This document shows, piece by piece, positions 27,551-37,149 of a DNA stretch of 64,000 nt. This stretch comes from Hydrogenophilales bacterium 28-61-23 (lineage in GTDB: Bacteria > Pseudomonadota > Gammaproteobacteria > Burkholderiales > Thiobacillaceae): positions 1 through 64,000 of the forward strand of contig NCGJ01000012.1 of assembly GCA_002281555.1 (NCBI GenBank), read 5' to 3'. Position 1 is the first letter of the stretch. Each line of letters opens with the position of its first letter. The position numbers were made by a program, and so were the translations under genes. The notes beneath the pieces were generated by a model. It did no database searches. It saw only the letters and a list, made by a program, of their open reading frames with translations, and was not told the origin of the DNA.

Positions 27551-29845
27551 ATGCCGCCTGCCGCGCTTCGCGCCGTCCCACCCTTTGCGCGTCTGATTTT
27601 GCCTTTTTGCCTGATGGCGGCCTGCGTGGAGGCGTTCGCCGACACCTCCGTGCTGCTCAAGCCTTCCGAACGTTTGTCGTCCGCCAGCCCGGCGGGTAGG
27701 CCGTCGCCAGGCCCCACCCATGTCGAGGCTGAAAACATTACCGGCCATGACCAGCTTGAACTGGTGGCCGAGGGCAAGGTTGTCATGCGCAATTTGCGCG
27801 AGCAATTGCAGGCCGATTGGGTTCGCTACGATCAGGCTACCGATCTGGCCGAGGCGCGCGGCAATGTCGTGTTCACCCGTGCGCAGGATCGGCTTGAAGG
27901 CAGCGCTTTGAAACTGAAGCTTGAAGCCCGTCTAGGCGACATGAACGACGTGCGCTTCCAGTTTTTCAACGAGGAAGGCAAACGTTTGCGTGGCGAGGCG
28001 AAACTCCTCACCTTCGCGGGCCCCGATGTCTATCGGATGGACGAAGCCTCCTACACGACCTGCCCGCCTGGAAATCAGGACTGGCTGCTGAAGGTGGATG
28101 AACTTCAGCTCGATTACATCAGCAGTCTGGGCTCGGCCCGCCAGGTGCAGGTGCGCTTCATGGACGTTCCCATTCTGTATGCGCCCTGGATGGACTTTGC
28201 CCTCGATGACAAACGTAAAAGCGGTTTTCTGGCGCCCACCTACGGCGCATCGGATGCGCGCGGGCTCGAGCTGTTCATGCCCTGGTACTGGAATATCGCG
28301 CCGCAGCGCGATGCCACGATCATGCCGCGCATGATGTCCAAGCGCGGTCTGCAGCTTGGCGGTGAATTCCGCTATCTGGAGCCGGGCTACAGCGGCGAGT
28401 TGGCGGGCGAATGGCTGCCTGACGATAAAGCGATCAAAACCAGCCGAAGCCGCATTCTCTTGCGTCACCGGCAGCAATTCGACGCGCGTTGGTCGGGCGC
28501 GCTGGAATACGAGGAAGTTTCCGATGACCGCTACTTCGCCGACCTTTCCAGTTCACTCAATCAGACTTCGCGGGTGAACCTGCCACAACAGGCGAGTCTG
28601 GCTTATAGCGGTGACGGCTGGCGAGCGAGCGGACTTCTGCAGCGTTACCAGACCTTGCAGGACCCGGCCGCTGTGGTTGCCGAGCCTTATCATCGCCTGC
28701 CGCAGATAAATTTGATCGCGTCGCGCGATAGGCTCTGGGTCGATCCGGCATCGTCCAACTTGGGCGCGCGCTTTGATTTGACCAGTGAACTGGTTGTTTT
28801 TGAACATCAGAGCAACAATCAGGTTCAGGGCGTTCGCGTGCATGCCAATCCCGGTCTGAGCTTCCCGTTGCAAACACCTTTCTCTGTCGTCACGCCGCGT
28901 CTGGGTTGGTATCTCACCCAGTACACGCTGGATGAGACCACGCTCGCCTTCTCCGACAGCATGGCGGCGCCGGTTATGGGCAGCTTCGAGAACACAACGC
29001 GCAGCTTGCCGATGTTCAGTCTGGATTCGAGCTTGTTTCTGGAGCGCGAGATGAGTTTCCTGGGCGGCAACTACACCCAGACGCTGGAACCGCGCGCCTA
29101 CTATGTTTATATCCCGTATCGCGACCAGCGCCGCATCCCGGTGTTCGACAGCAGCAATCGCGACCTGTCGCTCGACCAGTTGTTTGCTGAAAACCAGTAT
29201 GTCGGCATCGATCGCATCAACGACGCCAACCAGCTCACCTTGGCGATGACGACGCGTTTTCTCGATTCAGCCACCGGCGCGGAACGCCTGCAAATGACAT
29301 TGGGCCAGCGTCTTTACTTCGCGGACCAACTGGTCACCTTGCCCGGCCAGCCGGTACGTTCCAGCGACACGACAGAACTGCTCGCCCTGGTCAGCGGCCA
29401 GGTCAATGCCAGATTGCGCCTCAATGCCGGTATCCAATACGACACGGCGGAAGGCGTCCTGAGCAAGGCCAATCTGGGCGGTTCGTGGACCAAGGGCCCG
29501 GGGCGGCTGTTCAACGCCGACTACCGTTACACGAAGGATTCGCTCGATCAGATCGATCTTTCGTTCCAATGGCCGCTGGCGCCAAAATGGTACGGATTGG
29601 GCCGGATCAACTATTCGATCAGGGATGCCCGCATGGTCGAGGGTCTGGGCGGATTCGAATACAACGCCGGTTGTTGGTCGCTACGTGGCGTCATGCAGCA
29701 AACGGCGACGACCGAAACAACTTCGACCAGCGCTTTCTTCCTCCAACTCGAATTGCGTGGCCTGACCAAACTGGGCCCCAATCCGCTCGATGTCTTGAAA
29801 CGGAGCATTACCGGTTATGCCCAAAGCAGTGAAATCCCTGAATAA
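27551..29845 (+). CDS. lptD: LPS-assembly outer-membrane protein LptD
   Basis: A 764-residue protein with a signal peptide (ending near VEAFA/DTS), an N-terminal OstA/LptA-like beta-jellyroll (about 55-190; VEAENITGHDQLELVAEGKV) and a C-terminal barrel (LDFALDDKRKSGFLAPTYG is replaced here by MDFALDDKRKSGFLAPTYG). Cysteines in TTCPPGN and NAGCWSL could form an interdomain disulfide. With LptE it places LPS in the outer leaflet. The ATG at 27551 gives a proper signal; an upstream open frame to 27455 overlaps amgK. Its end overlaps surA by 29 bases. Confidence 0.95.
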   Translation: MPPAALRAVPPFARLILPFCLMAACVEAFADTSVLLKPSERLSSASPAGRPSPGPTHVEAENITGHDQLELVAEGKVVMRNLREQLQADWVRYDQATDLAEARGNVVFTRAQDRLEGSALKLKLEARLGDMNDVRFQFFNEEGKRLRGEAKLLTFAGPDVYRMDEASYTTCPPGNQDWLLKVDELQLDYISSLGSARQVQVRFMDVPILYAPWMDFALDDKRKSGFLAPTYGASDARGLELFMPWYWNIAPQRDATIMPRMMSKRGLQLGGEFRYLEPGYSGELAGEWLPDDKAIKTSRSRILLRHRQQFDARWSGALEYEEVSDDRYFADLSSSLNQTSRVNLPQQASLAYSGDGWRASGLLQRYQTLQDPAAVVAEPYHRLPQINLIASRDRLWVDPASSNLGARFDLTSELVVFEHQSNNQVQGVRVHANPGLSFPLQTPFSVVTPRLGWYLTQYTLDETTLAFSDSMAAPVMGSFENTTRSLPMFSLDSSLFLEREMSFLGGNYTQTLEPRAYYVYIPYRDQRRIPVFDSSNRDLSLDQLFAENQYVGIDRINDANQLTLAMTTRFLDSATGAERLQMTLGQRLYFADQLVTLPGQPVRSSDTTELLALVSGQVNARLRLNAGIQYDTAEGVLSKANLGGSWTKGPGRLFNADYRYTKDSLDQIDLSFQWPLAPKWYGLGRINYSIRDARMVEGLGGFEYNAGCWSLRGVMQQTATTETTSTSAFFLQLELRGLTKLGPNPLDVLKRSITGYAQSSEIPE

Positions 29846-31220
29846 GTCCCGGGCTGTACAAGCGGGAAAGTCCCGGGTAGTACAAGCGGGAAAGTCCCGG
29901 GCTGTAGAAGCGGGCAACCTCCTGGCTGGATTCCTGATCGCATTGCTGGCGCAAGCGATCGCGATCCCGAGCGCCGCAATCGCCGCGCCGCGGGAAATCG
30001 ACCGTATCGTGGCCGTGGTCAACAACGACGTGATTACCGAATACGAACTCAAAGGCCGGATCGAGCAGGCTTTGCGCCAGATCGAGGCGCAAAACGCCGG
30101 CAAGAAAGCCGCGTTGCCGCCGCGCCAGCTGCTTGAAAAGCAACTGCTCGAACGCATGATCACCGAGAAGGCGATGATGCAGATCGCGGAAGACACCAAT
30201 ATCCGCATTGAAGGCCTGGTACTCGATCGCGCCATCGCCCGAATCGCGCAGAGCAACAGCATGAGTCCGGAAGCCTTCCGCAAAGCCCTGGAGGGCGAGG
30301 GCACGAATTTCGACGCGTTCCGCGAGCAGATCCGCACCGAGATGACGATTGCCCGATTAAAGGAACGCGAGGTGGATAACCGCCTGCTGATCACCGATGC
30401 GGAAATCGACAACTATCTCGCCAATGCCACCCAGGTCAGCAACCAGCAGGATGAGTTCAATCTCGCCCACATCCTGGTGCTGACACCGGAAGGCGCCAGT
30501 CCGGAAAAACTGGCTGAACTCAGGCAGAAGGCGGAAAAAGCCTTGAGCGAGCTCAAGGCCGGCGCCGATTTCGTGCAAATTTCCGCCGCCTATTCAGATA
30601 CCCAGAACGCAATTCAGGGCGGCCTGCTCGGCTGGCGCAACGAGGGCCAGATTCCCAGCCTGTACGCCGTCGCCCTGCGCGATATGAAGATGGGCGAGTT
30701 GTCGCCGGTGCTTAAAAGCGGCAATGGTTTTCACATCCTCAAGTTGATCGACAAGCGCGGCAAAAACGTGCAAACGGTGGTCAAGCAAACTCATGCGCGC
30801 CATATTCTGGTCAAGACCAACGAAGTGGTCAGCGACAGCGACGCCAGAATGCGCTTGCTGCAACTGAAGGAACGGATCGAAAACGGCGTCGATTTCGCCG
30901 AACTGGCCAAGCTGCATTCCGACGATTTATCCGCCAGTCGCGGCGGCGATCTGAACTGGCTCAACCCGGGCGACACCGTGCCCGAGTTCGAACGCATGAT
31001 GGACAGCCTGAAGCCGAACGACATCTCCGCGCCGGTGCAATCGCCGTTCGGCTGGCACTTGATCCAGGTGCTGGAGCGGCGCGATCAGGATGTCACCCAG
31101 GAGCGCAAACGGCTGGAAGCGCGCCGCGCCATCCGCGAGCGCAAATCGGAAGAGGCTTTTGAGGATTGGGTGCGCCAAGCGCGCGACCGCGCTTACGTCG
31201 AGTACCACCTGGAAGACTGA
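29817..31220 (+). CDS. surA: Periplasmic chaperone / peptidyl-prolyl isomerase SurA
   Basis: A 467-residue protein with a SurA N-terminal chaperone domain (IDRIVAVVNNDVITEYEL), two parvulin domains (about 215-315 and 325-425; HILVLTPEGAS and HARHILVKTNEV) and a C-terminal helix. It escorts outer-membrane proteins such as LptD. The region before the signal anchor is unusual: three eight-residue repeats (KSRAVQAG, KSRVVQAG, KSRAVEAG) coded by a 24-base DNA repeat push the hydrophobic signal to about residues 34-55. A later start is not obvious. It overlaps lptD by 29 bases and the methyltransferase gene by one. Confidence 0.94.
   Translation: MPKAVKSLNKSRAVQAGKSRVVQAGKSRAVEAGNLLAGFLIALLAQAIAIPSAAIAAPREIDRIVAVVNNDVITEYELKGRIEQALRQIEAQNAGKKAALPPRQLLEKQLLERMITEKAMMQIAEDTNIRIEGLVLDRAIARIAQSNSMSPEAFRKALEGEGTNFDAFREQIRTEMTIARLKEREVDNRLLITDAEIDNYLANATQVSNQQDEFNLAHILVLTPEGASPEKLAELRQKAEKALSELKAGADFVQISAAYSDTQNAIQGGLLGWRNEGQIPSLYAVALRDMKMGELSPVLKSGNGFHILKLIDKRGKNVQTVVKQTHARHILVKTNEVVSDSDARMRLLQLKERIENGVDFAELAKLHSDDLSASRGGDLNWLNPGDTVPEFERMMDSLKPNDISAPVQSPFGWHLIQVLERRDQDVTQERKRLEARRAIRERKSEEAFEDWVRQARDRAYVEYHLED
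29844..29915. repeat. 24-base tandem repeat (three units) within the surA N-terminus
   Basis: Units at 29844-29867, 29868-29891 and 29892-29915 of the form AAGTCCCGGGCTGTACAAGC plus GGGA. The period of 24 keeps frame. The array spans the lptD stop codon and the surA start region. A related three-unit array in the opposite orientation lies at 41220-41290. Confidence 0.92.
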
Positions 31221-32356
31221 TGGCGATTGAAGCCAGCCTGCTTTGGCAAAGCGCACTGGCAAACGGTTTTATCAATCACTGCGACCGCCTGCTGCTTGCC
31301 GATAATGCCTTTCTGGCTGACGGCCGCTGGGCGCGCGCCGCCGAACAGGCGCGCACCCAGGGCGAAGTGGAAATCGACCCCGCGCCCTGGATCCAGCCGG
31401 CCGGCCAGACCCCGGTTGAAATTCCGGCTGGCGATTTTCGTCTTCCTTCCACGCCCATCCCGGGCCGCTTCTATCCGCGCATGGCGTTCAAGAGCCTGGC
31501 CCAGAGCCCGCGCGATATGCGCGCCACGCGGCTGCTGCAGGCCTTGGCCGAAACACTACGGGTCGAACCCAATCACCCTCTGGCCGGGTTTGAATCCCGA
31601 CTGATGTTCCGCAATGTGGCGTTGGAACCGACGCGCGGCGTGCGCATGGTCGAACTGTTCGACGGCCCCGGCATGCAAGCGCCATCACAAACAGCGGCGG
31701 AGGCGTATTCCCGGCCGGAATATTTCACCCGGCAGGATGCCGCCAGCGACACGGTTTTTTATGCTCAGCCGCGTCTGGTACATCATCTCGATGCAAGTTG
31801 CCGCGCGGAAATCAGTGCGCTGTATGGCCGTTTTCTGCAGCCCGGCCAGCGTGTGCTCGATCTGATGAGCAGCTGGGTTTCCCACTTGCCTGAAACCTTT
31901 GCCGACTTGCAGGTCGCCGGCCTGGGCATCAACGCGGCCGAACTGGCCGCGAATCCGCGTTTATCCGAACAGCTTGTGCAAGATCTCAACGCGCAGACCG
32001 AATTGCCCTGGCCGGACGCGGTCTTCGATGTCGCGGTCTGCACCGCCTCGATCGAATATCTGCTCCAGCCCACCGCGGTGATGATGCAAGTCCGCCGTGT
32101 CCTGAAGCCGGGCGGCGTGTTCATCGTCACTTTCTCCGACCGCTGGTTCCCCGGCAAAGCGATCAAAATCTGGAGCGAACTGCACCCGTTCGAGCGGCTG
32201 GGACTGGTACTGGCTTTGTTCCAGGCAGCCGGTTTCACCGACCTGCACAGCGAAACGGTGCGCGGCTTGAAGCGGCCGGAAGACGACAAATACCTAGATC
32301 AGCGCCTCTACTCCGACCCGTTGTTTGCAGTCTGGGGCGCCGCGCCTGTCACTTAG
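31220..32356 (+). CDS. SAM-dependent methyltransferase with SlyD-like N-terminal segment
   Basis: A 378-residue protein. The C-terminal part (about 205-375) looks like a class I methyltransferase: RVLDLMSSWVSHLPE in place of the usual glycine-rich motif I, DAVFDVAVCTASIEYL, and VLKPGGVFIVTFSDRWFPGK. Residues about 75-140 contain GRFYPRMAF and EPNHPLAGFESRLMFRNVAL, which recall the NHPLAGK motif of SlyD-type FKBP isomerases. Substrate unknown. The ATG overlaps the surA stop by one base, so it is the third gene of lptD-surA; its stop overlaps the converging propeller gene by eight bases. Confidence 0.72.
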   Translation: MAIEASLLWQSALANGFINHCDRLLLADNAFLADGRWARAAEQARTQGEVEIDPAPWIQPAGQTPVEIPAGDFRLPSTPIPGRFYPRMAFKSLAQSPRDMRATRLLQALAETLRVEPNHPLAGFESRLMFRNVALEPTRGVRMVELFDGPGMQAPSQTAAEAYSRPEYFTRQDAASDTVFYAQPRLVHHLDASCRAEISALYGRFLQPGQRVLDLMSSWVSHLPETFADLQVAGLGINAAELAANPRLSEQLVQDLNAQTELPWPDAVFDVAVCTASIEYLLQPTAVMMQVRRVLKPGGVFIVTFSDRWFPGKAIKIWSELHPFERLGLVLALFQAAGFTDLHSETVRGLKRPEDDKYLDQRLYSDPLFAVWGAAPVT

Positions 32357-33572
32357 CCGGCGGCAGCGGCCATCGCATATAACGTACCTGCGTTGTGTCC
32401 TCGCCGCTGCGTTCTATCCAAGCCAGGTGCAGGTTTCCGTCCGCGTCGAGTGCGATGGCGGGGTCGCTTTGCCTGCCGGGGCCGGCGGCGGCGGGGAGGC
32501 TGAAATTTTCGCCGTAGTCCGCGCCGTTCAGACGGGTTAGCCAGATGTCGGAACTGCCGTCGCGGTCGTCGTCCCAGGCCAGAATCAAATCGCCGCGTTC
32601 GTTGCCAGCGGGGGCGGCGTGCCATTGCGCGATGGCGTCGCCGAAGCTGTCTTGCGCTTTACGGTCTTTCGCGAAGTTCAGCTTGTCGCCGTCTTTTCCA
32701 GTCAACGCAGCATAAACATCGTAGCCGGACAGGAAGTCGCGTTTGTCCAGCCAGACCGCGGCAATGCGGTCGCCAAAACGGGCGAGCGCCGGGCGCATTG
32801 CGCCAGTGCCGCGGCCGAGATTGCCTTGCGCCGCGCCGGTCGGATTGCCGCTGATGCGCGCGGGTGGCGACCAGGTTTGCGTGGCGGCATCGGGGTTGGC
32901 GCTGGCGCTGCCGAGAATCACGGTATGCCCGTGGCGGCGATCTTCCCAGGCCAGCACCAGGCCTTGGGCGCTGGCGGCGAGGGCCGGAAAAGTCTGGTCA
33001 TCGGTTGCGGGGGCTGCGTCGGCCGGGCGCACCGCACCGGCGACCAGACGCTTGCCTTCGATGCGCAAGGGCGCATGCCAGACGCGGCGCCAACGGCCAT
33101 CCGGCGCGCTCCAGGCGGCATGTGCGCCAAATTGGGTGTGAAAGGTGACGTTGCCTTGGCCGCCGCTGTCGGCAAGTCGGGTCGCCGGGCCGGGGCCGGC
33201 GGCATCGGCGAGGGCGCTCTGGACGCCGCCGGCATCTTCCCAGATCAGCACGAACCGGTCGGCATCGAGCGCGGCAAGCGCCGGTTCGAAGCACTCGCCC
33301 TGGCCGAACGGGAATTCACGAAACTCGCTTGAACCGCCCGGTTTCAAGGCCAGATAACAGCCCGGCGCGCCGGCGCGGTTGTCTTCCCAGACCAGCCCGA
33401 CGCTGGCGCCCGAAACAGCCAGATTGTTGCGGCCGGACGCGTCCAGGTGATGGAACACGCCGGGTTTGGCGGCGGCGATTTCACGCACCGTTTCACCGAC
33501 CCACTCCGCGCTGTGCGCTGGCCATGAAGCGCAAAACAACAGGCCGAACCACCCTGCGCGCCCGGTCTTCAT
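32349..33572 (-). CDS. Secreted beta-propeller-like protein with W-E/D-D repeats
   Basis: A 407-residue secreted protein (signal MKTGRAGWFGLLFCASWPAHS/A). It has at least six repeats spaced about 45-70 residues apart around a V/L-x-W-x-D/E core: LVWEDNRAG, LIWEDAG, LAWEDRRHG, AVWLDKRD, LAWDDDRDG and LAWIERSG. This spacing suggests a six-bladed propeller of the sialidase/BNR type, but sialidase catalytic residues cannot be assigned, so no enzymatic role is claimed. The ATG overlaps the stop of the upstream thioredoxin gene (ATGA), linking it to a periplasmic redox protein. Two C residues (PGCYLAL, GECFEPA) might form a disulfide. Confidence 0.6.
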   Translation of the reverse strand: MKTGRAGWFGLLFCASWPAHSAEWVGETVREIAAAKPGVFHHLDASGRNNLAVSGASVGLVWEDNRAGAPGCYLALKPGGSSEFREFPFGQGECFEPALAALDADRFVLIWEDAGGVQSALADAAGPGPATRLADSGGQGNVTFHTQFGAHAAWSAPDGRWRRVWHAPLRIEGKRLVAGAVRPADAAPATDDQTFPALAASAQGLVLAWEDRRHGHTVILGSASANPDAATQTWSPPARISGNPTGAAQGNLGRGTGAMRPALARFGDRIAAVWLDKRDFLSGYDVYAALTGKDGDKLNFAKDRKAQDSFGDAIAQWHAAPAGNERGDLILAWDDDRDGSSDIWLTRLNGADYGENFSLPAAAGPGRQSDPAIALDADGNLHLAWIERSGEDTTQVRYMRWPLPPAK

Positions 33573-34069
33573 GGCTTGCTCCCGAGGAATTCGATCAGCG
33601 TCTGTTTCAGATAAAAACCACCGCGCACGTAGCGGTCGTAATCCTTGAAATCGTCGACGGTCTTGAAGCCGGGGATCTTGGCGACGACTTTGCCATCCGG
33701 CGTCATGAACACGAACAGCGGCGTCGCGAACGCGCCCAGGCGCGCGCCGAGCTCGGCTTCGGTCAGGCGTTCGCCGCTGGGCATGCGCAAGCGTTTGCCG
33801 CCTTCGGCATCGACGTAAACCAGCACATAGTTTTCCGATAAAAGCCGGTTCAGGCCCGGGTCGGAAAAGGTCTTCCGATTGACGTGGTCGCACCAGGCGC
33901 AGCCGTAGCGGCCGAAGTAGAGCAGGATCGGCTTGTTCTCCAGTTTGGCGCGCGCCAGGCCGGCATCGTGGCCGACGAAAGGGTAGGCGGCCGGCGGATC
34001 GGCCCAGGCCATCGAGACCAGGAAAGCCGCGCCAAGCAGGCCGCGCGCAAAAAACGATATGCAGGACAT
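33569..34069 (-). CDS. Secreted thioredoxin-fold protein (SoxW/DUF255-like)
   Basis: A 166-residue protein with a signal peptide (cleavage near MAWA/DPP) and a thioredoxin-like domain: KPILLYFGRYGCAWCDHV holds a CAWC active site at about residues 57-60, and ATPLFVFMTPDGKVV supplies the cis-proline segment. Related periplasmic proteins reduce or oxidise cysteines of exported proteins, in some sulfur oxidisers as SoxW. It is translated together with the propeller protein, the likely partner or client. Divergent from mog by 62 bases. Confidence 0.78.
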   Translation of the reverse strand: MSCISFFARGLLGAAFLVSMAWADPPAAYPFVGHDAGLARAKLENKPILLYFGRYGCAWCDHVNRKTFSDPGLNRLLSENYVLVYVDAEGGKRLRMPSGERLTEAELGARLGAFATPLFVFMTPDGKVVAKIPGFKTVDDFKDYDRYVRGGFYLKQTLIEFLGSKP

Positions 34070-34131
34070 CTGTCGTCTCCAGTTATCTGGCGCGATATTC
34101 TTCCGGCCCCGGCATTAATGGAAGCACACGC

Positions 34132-34686
34132 ATGTACCAATCCGCCCGTATCGGCATCATCTCGATCAGCGACCGCGCCAGCACCGGCGTTTATGAAGAC
34201 AAGGGCCTGCCCGCCTTGAAGGAATGGCTGACCGCCGCGCTGCACAACCCGCTGGAATTCGTCGAAAAACTGATACCGGACGAACAGCCGCTCATCGAAC
34301 AGACCTTGATCGATCTGGCCGCCCGATGTTGTCTGGTGCTCACCACCGGTGGCACCGGCCCGGCCCCGCGCGACGTGACGCCGGAAGCGACTCTGGCCGT
34401 GGCCGACAAGGTGTTGCCAGGATTCGGCGAACAGATGCGCGCGGTCAGCCTGAAATATGTGCCCACGGCGATTCTGTCGCGCCAGGTCGGCGTGGTGCGC
34501 GGCAACTGTTTGATCCTCAATCTGCCCGGCCAACCCAAGGCGATCAAGGAAACCCTGGATGGCGTATTCGCCGCCGTGCCCTATGGCATCGACCTGATCG
34601 GCGGGCCGTATCTGGAGACGAGGGAAAACGTGGTCAAGGCGTTTCGGCCCAAGTCAGCATTACGTCCGGCCGGAATGGCCGGGTGA
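34132..34686 (+). CDS. mog: Molybdopterin adenylyltransferase
   Basis: A 184-residue MogA/MoaB-family protein: IGIISISDRASTGVYEDKG at the start, the molybdopterin-binding TTGGTGPAPRDVTPEAT, PGFGEQMR and LNLPGQPKAIKE. The extended DVTPEATLAVADKVLPGFGEQMR region is typical of Mog rather than MoaB. It activates molybdopterin with AMP before metal insertion. No other molybdenum cofactor or molybdoenzyme gene lies in the window. A hairpin with a T-run follows 20 bases after the stop. Confidence 0.93.
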   Translation: MYQSARIGIISISDRASTGVYEDKGLPALKEWLTAALHNPLEFVEKLIPDEQPLIEQTLIDLAARCCLVLTTGGTGPAPRDVTPEATLAVADKVLPGFGEQMRAVSLKYVPTAILSRQVGVVRGNCLILNLPGQPKAIKETLDGVFAAVPYGIDLIGGPYLETRENVVKAFRPKSALRPAGMAG

Positions 34687-35015
34687 GACTGCCCGGCGGC
34701 TCGAAAAAACGGGCGATAGGCCCGGTTTTTCCAGGTTTGCCTACTCGTGTCAAAACCCCCTTCTAAGCCATGGCGACTGGATGCTATAGTCGACTCGGAA
34801 TCAAGGTCTTTATGTCCGGCCATCTCGTTTGATGTGCCAAAGGTTGGATTTAGATGACCCGGATTACCCGCTCAAGCAGAAAGCGTGATGTTTGCAAGCG
34901 CTGCCGGCCCTCGCGGCCAGGCAGTACCAAGTGATTTAAAGATTTGCCCGCAATCCAGGTTTGTTTGGCTTTGCGGTATCGATTTTCGATCTTTGGGCTA
35001 ATTGAGGGGGGGGTA
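34687..35015. other. Intergenic region between mog and the chemoreceptor
   Basis: 329 bases without a credible gene. It holds the mog terminator (34705-34730), an extended -10-like TGCTATAGT at 34782-34790 with a poor -35, and a strong GAGGGGGGG ribosome site just before the ATG at 35016. No sigma-28 (TAAA-N15-GCCGATAA) promoter was recognised. Confidence 0.5.
34705..34730 (+). terminator. Intrinsic terminator after mog
   Basis: AAAAACGGGC (34705-34714) pairs with GCCCGGTTTTT (34720-34730) with one bulged base and a five-base loop; the T-run follows directly. Confidence 0.72.
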
Positions 35016-37130
35016 ATGCGCAACAACGGACCGGTAATACAACAGGAATATGTTCTGCGCGATGGCATGTCCATCATTTCCAAGACTGACCACAAGGGAC
35101 GTATCACCCACGTCAATTCCGACTTTATCGAGGCCAGCGGTTTCGAAGAATCGGAACTGATCGGCCAGGCCCATAACCTGCTGCGCCACCCGGATATGCC
35201 GAAAGAGGCCTTCCGCGATCTCTGGAATACCGTCAAATCCGGCCTGCCCTGGTCCGGGCTGGTCAAGAACCGGCGCAAGGACGGTACCCATTACTGGGTG
35301 CGTGCCAGCGTCACGCCGCTGCCGGACGGCGGTTATATGTCGGTGCGGCAACGCCCGGAGGCGGCGGAAATCGCCGGGGCCGAGGCGCTATATCGGGACA
35401 TGCGCGAAGGTCGCGCCAAGGTGCAAATTCAGCGCGGTCAAGTGGTTTCCTATCCATGGTTCTGGCGTCTGGCCGAAGCGGTGCGCCGGCTCTCGCTGGC
35501 TCAGCGTCTCTGGAGCATGGCCTTGATCGCGCTGGCGCTGATCCTGGCGGTTGGCGTCAACGGTGTGGCGCAGGTACGCGCCAGCATGCATGCGTTGGAG
35601 TCGGTGTATGCCGAGCGCACGGCGCCGATCACCGATCTGGCGCGCATTCAGCGCCTGCTGGAAGTCAACGCGGCGGAGGTGTTGCGCGGTTATCAGCACG
35701 ACCCGCGCACGCATTTCGCGGTCCTGCACGAGCACGATGTGTCTCAACACATCGATACGATAGAACACAACCGCCAGGAGATCGACACGCTCTGGCGGCG
35801 TTACAGCGAGCGAAAACTGGGTACCGACGAGGCCGCGCTGGCGAAATCGTTCACCGACAAGCGCAAGGAGTATGTCGGCAACTTCCTGGCGCCGGCGGTG
35901 AAGGAAATACGCGAAGGCTCCTACAGCACGGATGTGCTGCTCGCCTTTCTGCGCAACGACAAGGGCGTCGGCGCGGAGACCCGCACTCTGCTGGGCGGCA
36001 TGATGAGCTTGCAGTCCCTGGCGGCGAAAGCTGAATTCGATGCCGCTACGCAACGTTATGACCGGATGTTGTGGTCTTCCGGCGCCATGCTCGTCATCGG
36101 CGGTTTCGGTTTTCTGTTGTTCGTATGGCTGCTGATTCGCTCCATCGTGTTGCCGGTGCGGGCCGCCACTGTGGCGGCACAGGCCATCGCCCAAGGCGAC
36201 TTGCGACAGAAATTACCCGCCGCCGGCCACGACGAAATCGGCGCTCTGCTGGTCCAGCTCACGCGCATGCGCGACGGCCTGTTCGAGATGACGCATACCA
36301 TTCGGTACGACGCCGGCATACTCAAGCAGGCGGCGCGGGAACTCGATGAATCGGCGCGCGAGGCCGCCAATATGGCGGAAACGCAATCCGGCTCCGCGAC
36401 CAGCATGGCGGCCGCGGTCGAGCAGATGTCGGTCTCGGTCGATCAGGTCTCCGAGCACGCCAGCATGGCGCAAGGCGTCACGCGGGAGTCCGGCCGGGCG
36501 TCCGAACAGGGCGGCAAGGTGATCCTGGCGGCGGTCGACGAGATGCATGGCATCACCAATACCGTGAATGATTCGGCGCAGGCGATCCACTCGGTGGAAG
36601 GCCTGTCCGGCGAGATCGCCGGCATCGTCGGCGTGATCAAGGACATCGCCGATCAGACCAATCTGCTCGCGCTCAATGCCGCCATCGAGGCGGCCCGCGC
36701 CGGTGAGCAGGGGCGTGGCTTCGCGGTGGTGGCGGACGAAGTCAGGAAACTGGCCGAGCGCACCACCTTGTCGACCCAGCAGATCGCCGAGATGATCGGC
36801 CGCATCCAGGAGGGCGCCAGCCGCGCGGTGAAAGAAATGGAGGCCAGCGTGAATCAGGTGGAAAAAGGCATGCGTGTGGCCAAGGAGGCGGGCGAGAGCA
36901 TGTCCAGCATCCAGACCGGCTCGGGCCAGGTATTGCGCTCGGTGGAAGACATCGCGCTGGCGCTGAAGGAACAGGGTGTTGCTGCGCAGGATATCGCCAA
37001 AGGCGTCGAGCACATCGCCCAGATGTGCGAAGCCAGCCACGCCAATGCCAATCGCACGGCAAGTTCGGCCAGTCGCCTCAAGCAACTGGCCGACCGCCTG
37101 GAGGCGGACGCCGCACGCTTCTCGGTCTAG
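35016..37130 (+). CDS. PAS-domain methyl-accepting chemotaxis protein (Aer-like)
   Basis: A 704-residue receptor. An N-terminal PAS domain (about 10-115; [20 protein letters not shown] and [12 protein letters not shown]) resembles that of Aer, which binds FAD and reports redox or oxygen. A first span (about 167-187), a helical periplasmic region of about 160 residues, a second span (about 352-376), HAMP and the signalling domain follow. The hairpin tip contains [20 protein letters not shown] and [18 protein letters not shown]. Thus both a cytoplasmic PAS and a periplasmic sensor are present. The ATG at 35016 has a strong ribosome site. The GGDEF/EAL gene follows after 19 bases. Confidence 0.92.
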   Translation: MRNNGPVIQQEYVLRDGMSIISKTDHKGRITHVNSDFIEASGFEESELIGQAHNLLRHPDMPKEAFRDLWNTVKSGLPWSGLVKNRRKDGTHYWVRASVTPLPDGGYMSVRQRPEAAEIAGAEALYRDMREGRAKVQIQRGQVVSYPWFWRLAEAVRRLSLAQRLWSMALIALALILAVGVNGVAQVRASMHALESVYAERTAPITDLARIQRLLEVNAAEVLRGYQHDPRTHFAVLHEHDVSQHIDTIEHNRQEIDTLWRRYSERKLGTDEAALAKSFTDKRKEYVGNFLAPAVKEIREGSYSTDVLLAFLRNDKGVGAETRTLLGGMMSLQSLAAKAEFDAATQRYDRMLWSSGAMLVIGGFGFLLFVWLLIRSIVLPVRAATVAAQAIAQGDLRQKLPAAGHDEIGALLVQLTRMRDGLFEMTHTIRYDAGILKQAARELDESAREAANMAETQSGSATSMAAAVEQMSVSVDQVSEHASMAQGVTRESGRASEQGGKVILAAVDEMHGITNTVNDSAQAIHSVEGLSGEIAGIVGVIKDIADQTNLLALNAAIEAARAGEQGRGFAVVADEVRKLAERTTLSTQQIAEMIGRIQEGASRAVKEMEASVNQVEKGMRVAKEAGESMSSIQTGSGQVLRSVEDIALALKEQGVAAQDIAKGVEHIAQMCEASHANANRTASSASRLKQLADRLEADAARFSV

Positions 37131-37149
37131 GCGCGGGTCGGTGGCGTAG

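Noticed and set aside
29844-29915. CRISPR-like array
   Set aside because: The units are contiguous without spacers and code for a peptide repeat; no cas genes are present.
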